The translations under genes were made by a program, and so were the position numbers. A model generated the notes under the pieces. That model had not been told where the DNA came from. It saw only the letters and a list, made by a program, of their open reading frames with translations, and ran no database searches. Positions 5,275 to 8,651 of a stretch of DNA of 8,651 nt are shown here, piece by piece. Every line of letters begins with the position of its first letter. Within the stretch, counting starts at the first letter, position 1. The stretch spans positions 1 through 8,651 of the forward strand of contig CALCHI010000024.1 of assembly GCA_937901285.1 (NCBI GenBank), written 5' to 3'. Source of the stretch: UBA8437 sp003445035. Lineage in GTDB: Bacteria > Planctomycetota > Planctomycetia > Planctomycetales > Planctomycetaceae.

Positions 5275-7890
5275 TCACTTCCTGCCCCGTGGACGACCCA
5301 CGGCGTCCTCATCTCCAGTAGTTTGGCGTTCTTGGCGGTATGAATCAACGGGTTGTTGAGGGATCGCTGTTCTCCATTTTGAGATGCCTGCCGGACTCCG
5401 GATTACCGAAGCAGTCGGTCGCCATCCCTTCGAAAACGCGGCCGCTCCGTCGTCGTCGCCGTCACCTGTTGACTGTTCGATCCAACGGCCGTGGGGATCC
5501 AGTTTCATGATTCCCAGTTCACGAGCCAGCCGCATCCGGGCGGCGTAATAACTGAACCAGGTGTTCATGAACTGGTTCTGCGAGGACAGCAGGCTGCGAA
5601 GGCCGTCGATGAGGTTTCTTGTCGTGTTGCCGCCGAAACTGGGCGGTGCTTGCCCCGGTTGAGCTGGTGGCACCGGGGCGTAGAGTGTTTCGCGGTTCAT
5701 GTCGAGCTGCCGAATTCCGATGGCAACCGCCTGTCGCTGAATCTCGAGGAGCAACTGCAGACGATCGATATCCCGGACGAGTTGTCGGAGCCCCTGGTGC
5801 AGGGCATCGCGTGACCGGATCAGTCCACGTCGACTTCTCTGGAAGTTGACAAGGGATTCCCGGTAGGCATTTCGCTCGAGCAGGCGAGTCAACGGTGCGT
5901 CGACCTCAACACCGAGTCGGAGCGTGCTGGTTGCGGCACGGAAATCCGCGGGGTTGTTTCCGCCGGTGCGGACGTCGCCACTGGAGGTCACGTTCAGGAC
6001 AGCCTGCAGTGCATCGGCGCGGACCTGGACGATTCGCCACGAATCCACCAGTGCCGCACGGCCGTTCATGAAATCGAGTCGGTTGGCTAACGCGACATCG
6101 AACAACTCGGCGGAATCCAGTTCGATCTTGGGAATGGTGACGGTTTCGAGGCGAGTCCGGGTCTGAACCAGCATGGATCGTTGGACCAGCCGCATCAGGT
6201 TGGCCGTCCAGACGACCATTCGACGGATCGTGTTCTTGGCAGTCTCGTCGTTGAGACCGGCCTGGATCGTCGAGATGTCGGTCGTGGCCTGGGTGAATTT
6301 CTGTTCGACTTCCTGGAGCGCTTTGGCAAGTTCGGTGCGGTCGTTCTGGAGTTGCGTTTTCTCGGCGGGCAACATTCTGAGTTCCCGCTGCGGGACGGCC
6401 TCGGCCAGGCGAGTCATGTCAGCTTTGACCGTGTCGAGTTGTCGGCGAACCTGTCCGACCATCTTGACGAGCTCGGCCAGGACCTTTCGGACGGCGTCGG
6501 CACTGGAGTCCTGGTTCAGTGATCCGACGAGGCCCTGCTTCGCCCTGATCGCTTTCCGCAACGTGGTGGCCTCGGGGCTGACCAGTTCGAACTGGCGGAT
6601 CGAGCTGTCGTCCATTCGGACCGGGAGGTCCGGCGGCAGTCCCAGGGTGCCTGTCTTGAAGCGATCGATCGAGAAGGTCAGGGCGTTGCGGCTGTCCAGT
6701 ATGTCCGCCCGGGTTTCCTGCACCCGTTGCCGGAGCAGGTCCACCTGGACCAGGTCGATCAGGCCGCTCTTCTCCAGGGCGATCGTCTGGGACAGCAGTT
6801 GCAACTGTTCATCGAGGTTGTTCTGGGAGTTGCGGATTCGCTGGAGGTCCTGCAGCAGTCCAATGTAGCCACCGACTCCACCGGCTCCCGATGCGACCTG
6901 GATGAATGTGCTTTGTCCACCGCGCTGGGGTCCGCTGACTCCGTTTTCTCCGATCGCCACCTGGGTGTAGAAACCCTGGCGAAACTGGCCGTAGGCACGC
7001 AGGTTGCCCAACAGGGCCCGCTCGTCGCGGGTGAGTTCCTCCAGGGCGATGTCGCGACCCGCGCCACGAAGCAATGGCTGAACGAAGACGAAATTGGCCA
7101 GCGAGGACGAGAGACTGGCATCACCGCCGGAGAACTCGAAAACGAACGAGTTGGCGAACCCGGCGAGCAATTGTCCGGCCGTCGCCAGGCTCCGCTCGAC
7201 TTGAAGCGAAGGGTTTGCCGACGAACTGCCCACCGTCAGCCGGTTGCTCTCAATGCCCTCGGACGGCCCGCTCACGACGTACTTTCCCAATGCCGAATCG
7301 TACGACAGGCCCGCGGGATTCAGAGATCCGTTGTGGGCGAACGCTGTGCCGAATCCGCCGTAGTACTGGGTGTCGAGCCGGAAGCGTTCGGCGGTGACAT
7401 CCAGTGCCGAGAGGTAGAGCGTTTCGAGCTGTTCCTGGTGTGTCGAGGAATGCACATAGGCCAGTTGGACCGACGAATCGACATCGAGAATCAGCTCCCC
7501 GGTTTCGGTCAACTCGGCGTGGTCGCCGAGGGTCTTTTTCCAGGTCGGGTTCTCCAGGTCGGAACGCAGGCCGTTGTCGTTCCAATGCTCCCATCCGGCC
7601 ATTCCGTTCACCTCCCGCATGTACTGCTGCGAAGCGGGGTCGTCCAGGGGCATCGGGGAGCGGTCTGGATCGTGGGGATCAAAGAACCGGCTGCGGGAAT
7701 CCATGTCGATGTCGTAGTCGGCCGCGGTCCAGCGAGGGTCAGCGTTGCGTTCGGCGATCACGTCGTAGGCTTCCCGGTCGGCCTGCAGTCGGTACTGGCT
7801 CCGAGAGCATCCGCAGAACGTCCAGGACGTACAGACGGCGAGGACCAGCAGTATGAACCGGAGACGGTGGCGACCGCTAAACCACTCCAT
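5275..7890 (-). CDS. TolC-family outer-membrane efflux protein, large planctomycete type
   Basis: This is the outer-membrane channel of the exporter, 871 residues from ATG 7890 and far longer than E. coli TolC (about 490). A signal peptide (FILLVLAVCTSWTFCGC) ends at a possible lipidation Cys28; FCGC is an imperfect lipobox. Next comes an extension of about 100 residues with the motifs ADREAYDVIAERNADPRW and SRFFDPHDPDRSPMPLDDPA. TolC repeat 1 follows: beta-strand region (FRLDTQYYGG, about 170; FVFVQPLLRGAGR, about 267-279) and helices to LGLPPDLPV (416-424). A charged helical insertion covers about 440-590. Repeat 2 begins at ALANRLDFMNGRAALVDSWR (600-619), has VEVDAPLTRLLERNAYRESL (661-680), and ends near YYAARMRLARELGI (781-794). 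The tail is hydrophilic. ATG 7890 was chosen because it places the hydrophobic stretch near the N-terminus and has GGTGG 10 bases upstream. ATG 7950 is also in frame but adds 20 polar residues and has no good Shine-Dalgarno. It is the first gene of the minus-strand unit, and its adaptors and permease follow. Confidence 0.93.
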   Translation of the reverse strand: MEWFSGRHRLRFILLVLAVCTSWTFCGCSRSQYRLQADREAYDVIAERNADPRWTAADYDIDMDSRSRFFDPHDPDRSPMPLDDPASQQYMREVNGMAGWEHWNDNGLRSDLENPTWKKTLGDHAELTETGELILDVDSSVQLAYVHSSTHQEQLETLYLSALDVTAERFRLDTQYYGGFGTAFAHNGSLNPAGLSYDSALGKYVVSGPSEGIESNRLTVGSSSANPSLQVERSLATAGQLLAGFANSFVFEFSGGDASLSSSLANFVFVQPLLRGAGRDIALEELTRDERALLGNLRAYGQFRQGFYTQVAIGENGVSGPQRGGQSTFIQVASGAGGVGGYIGLLQDLQRIRNSQNNLDEQLQLLSQTIALEKSGLIDLVQVDLLRQRVQETRADILDSRNALTFSIDRFKTGTLGLPPDLPVRMDDSSIRQFELVSPEATTLRKAIRAKQGLVGSLNQDSSADAVRKVLAELVKMVGQVRRQLDTVKADMTRLAEAVPQRELRMLPAEKTQLQNDRTELAKALQEVEQKFTQATTDISTIQAGLNDETAKNTIRRMVVWTANLMRLVQRSMLVQTRTRLETVTIPKIELDSAELFDVALANRLDFMNGRAALVDSWRIVQVRADALQAVLNVTSSGDVRTGGNNPADFRAATSTLRLGVEVDAPLTRLLERNAYRESLVNFQRSRRGLIRSRDALHQGLRQLVRDIDRLQLLLEIQRQAVAIGIRQLDMNRETLYAPVPPAQPGQAPPSFGGNTTRNLIDGLRSLLSSQNQFMNTWFSYYAARMRLARELGIMKLDPHGRWIEQSTGDGDDDGAAAFSKGWRPTASVIRSPAGISKWRTAIPQQPVDSYRQERQTTGDEDAVGRPRGRK

Positions 7891-8228
7891 CAGTGAATTT
7901 CCACCGGTTTGCGATCGCTTGAACGTGGCATTCCGGGATCTCGTGGCCATGTCCCGGGTTCTTCAGGTAACTCAGTGGTTGTTGCGCGCACCCCGACGTC
8001 TCGGGACGCTTCCCCTTGGAAGTTATCGTCATACCGGTTGTATTGACTTTGACGATTGTGACGGTCAGGCGTGGTTCGGTGACTGGCAGAGAAACGTTCG
8101 AGATGTGTCGTTGCCGGTCGGATGACATCGGAGTAATTTGATAGGTGGATGTCACGTTGATCTCGCTGCACAGTCCTCTTATTGTTCCGGTTCGAGTGCC
8201 ACCTCCCACCAAACGTCCGAATCACGGC
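7891..8228. promoter_or_regulatory. Divergent intergenic region between the efflux operon and the cytochrome gene
   Basis: No supported gene lies in these 338 bases; the short open frames crossing them have no recognisable protein features. The region should carry promoters for both directions. On the plus strand there is a candidate sigma70-type pair at 8157-8185. No equally good pair was found for the minus strand. Three inverted repeats lie on the TolC side: CCGGGA/TCCCGG (7933-7938 with 7952-7957), CCCGA/TCGGG (7992-7996 with 8001-8005) and CTTCC/GGAAG (8009-8013 with 8018-8022). They would fall in the TolC gene's leader if transcription starts upstream of about 8022. A TTGAC direct repeat sits at 8043-8053. 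Confidence 0.5.
8157..8185 (+). promoter_or_regulatory. Candidate sigma70-like promoter for the cytochrome gene
   Basis: TTGATC (8157-8162) and TATTGT (8180-8185) are separated by exactly 17 bases. Each matches the bacterial consensus at 4 of 6 positions. A transcript starting near 8192 would have a leader of about 37 bases before ATG 8229. This is weak by sequence alone, and planctomycete promoters are poorly defined. Confidence 0.3.
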
Positions 8229-8651
8229 ATGAAACACTTGGCGTTGTATCTCTGTGTGTTCTCAGCACCCTTGTTGTTGGGGCAATCTTCAGCGGCCGCC
8301 GAGAAGTCCGGACCCCGGTTCGAGACCGAAGTGCGGTTGATTCTCAAGGCCCATTGCTGGCAGTGCCACGGCGAGGCGGACGAGAAAAAGGGGGGGCTCG
8401 ACACCCGGCTGGCCCGCTTCCTGATCAAGGGTGGAGAATCGGGTCCGGCCATTGTGCCCGGCAAGCACACCGACAGCCGTTTGTTCAAGCGGGTGGCATC
8501 GGGCGAAATGCCCCCGGGTGCGAAACGGCTCTCTGCCCGAGACGTCGAGGTGCTGGCTCGCTGGATCGATGCCGGGGCCCGGACTGTCCGGCCGGAGCCG
8601 GCATCTTTGGCCGATGGCAGTTTCACGGTTGAGGAGCGACAGCACTGGTCC
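8229..8651 (+). CDS. Secreted planctomycete cytochrome-domain (PSCyt1) protein, N-terminal part, cut by window edge
   Basis: The first 141 codons of a gene that runs off the window. A Sec signal peptide (MKHLALYLCVFSAPLLLG, cleavage likely after SSAAA, near residue 24) is followed by a c-type cytochrome domain. CWQCH (43-47) is the covalent haem site with His47 as one axial ligand. Met94 in SGEMPPGAKRLS is the likely second ligand. The segments GGLDTR, GESGPAIVPGKHTDSRLFKR and DVEVLARWIDAGA are typical of the PSCyt1 domain of large planctomycete proteins that continue into DUF1549 and DUF1553. The last residues, FTVEERQHWS, resemble the HWxFQP junction before DUF1549. The full protein in this family is usually several hundred residues longer, which cannot be checked here. 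No Shine-Dalgarno is visible before the ATG. The family is exported and presumed haem-binding, and biochemical roles are largely unproven; homologues often neighbour DUF1501 proteins. It is divergent from the efflux operon, so a shared function is not implied. Confidence 0.92.
   Translation, partial: MKHLALYLCVFSAPLLLGQSSAAAEKSGPRFETEVRLILKAHCWQCHGEADEKKGGLDTRLARFLIKGGESGPAIVPGKHTDSRLFKRVASGEMPPGAKRLSARDVEVLARWIDAGARTVRPEPASLADGSFTVEERQHWS

Noticed and set aside
6727..7896. 389-codon plus-strand open frame antisense to the TolC gene
   Set aside because: No domain or signal is visible, and the TolC repeat motifs on the minus strand explain the region.
7877..8237. Two overlapping minus-strand open frames (about 111 and 115 codons) upstream of the TolC gene
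   Set aside because: They overlap each other, lack recognisable protein features, run into the TolC signal peptide and cover the expected promoter region.
8138..8632. Plus-strand open frame of 164 codons overlapping the cytochrome gene
   Set aside because: It is out of frame with the CWQCH-containing frame, which has a signal peptide and a recognisable haem domain.
1..8651. CRISPR arrays, tRNA or rRNA genes, insertion sequences, attachment sites
   Set aside because: I looked for regularly spaced repeats, transposase motifs, terminal inverted repeats and tRNA-like cloverleaf sequence and saw none. The window is almost fully occupied by coding sequence.

Overview
The window looks like chromosomal DNA from a member of the Planctomycetota. 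Base composition is GC-rich by eye. Two proteins carry hallmarks I associate with that phylum. One is the start of a secreted protein with a CxxCH haem motif in a planctomycete-type cytochrome domain (PSCyt1, usually followed by DUF1549/DUF1553). The other is a very large TolC-like protein with the planctomycete-type 'DPRW ... FDPHDPDR' N-terminal extension. Genus cannot be told from the sequence.

Layout: five genes lie head to tail on the minus strand, read from right to left. They are a TolC-family outer-membrane efflux protein (7890-5275), two tandem HlyD/MacA-type periplasmic adaptors (5187-3661 and 3671-2067, overlapping by 11 bases), a MacB/FtsX-type ABC permease without an ATPase domain (1975-650), and the first 206 codons of a Tat-exported, beta-propeller-like protein (618-1, cut by the window edge). 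Gaps are -11 to 91 bases and I found no convincing terminator between them, so a single operon is the simplest reading. On the plus strand, a divergent gene (8229 to the window end) encodes the N-terminus of the secreted cytochrome protein. A 338-base intergenic region (7891-8228) separates the two units and should hold both promoters. A sigma70-like candidate is visible only for the plus-strand gene.

How the genes fit together: outer-membrane channel, adaptors and inner-membrane permease form a MacAB-TolC-like tripartite export machine. It would span inner membrane, periplasm and outer membrane, with an ATPase supplied from outside the window. The substrate is unknown. The duplicated adaptors differ at the hairpin-tip positions that dock to TolC in characterised adaptors, and the TolC protein carries a roughly 150-residue helical insertion between its two repeats. 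These are the most interesting points. Three start codons were moved inward from the longest open frame, to GTG 1975, TTG 5187 and ATG 7890. They were chosen on Shine-Dalgarno spacing and on signal-peptide or protein logic. I did not find strong evidence for an entirely undescribed system.
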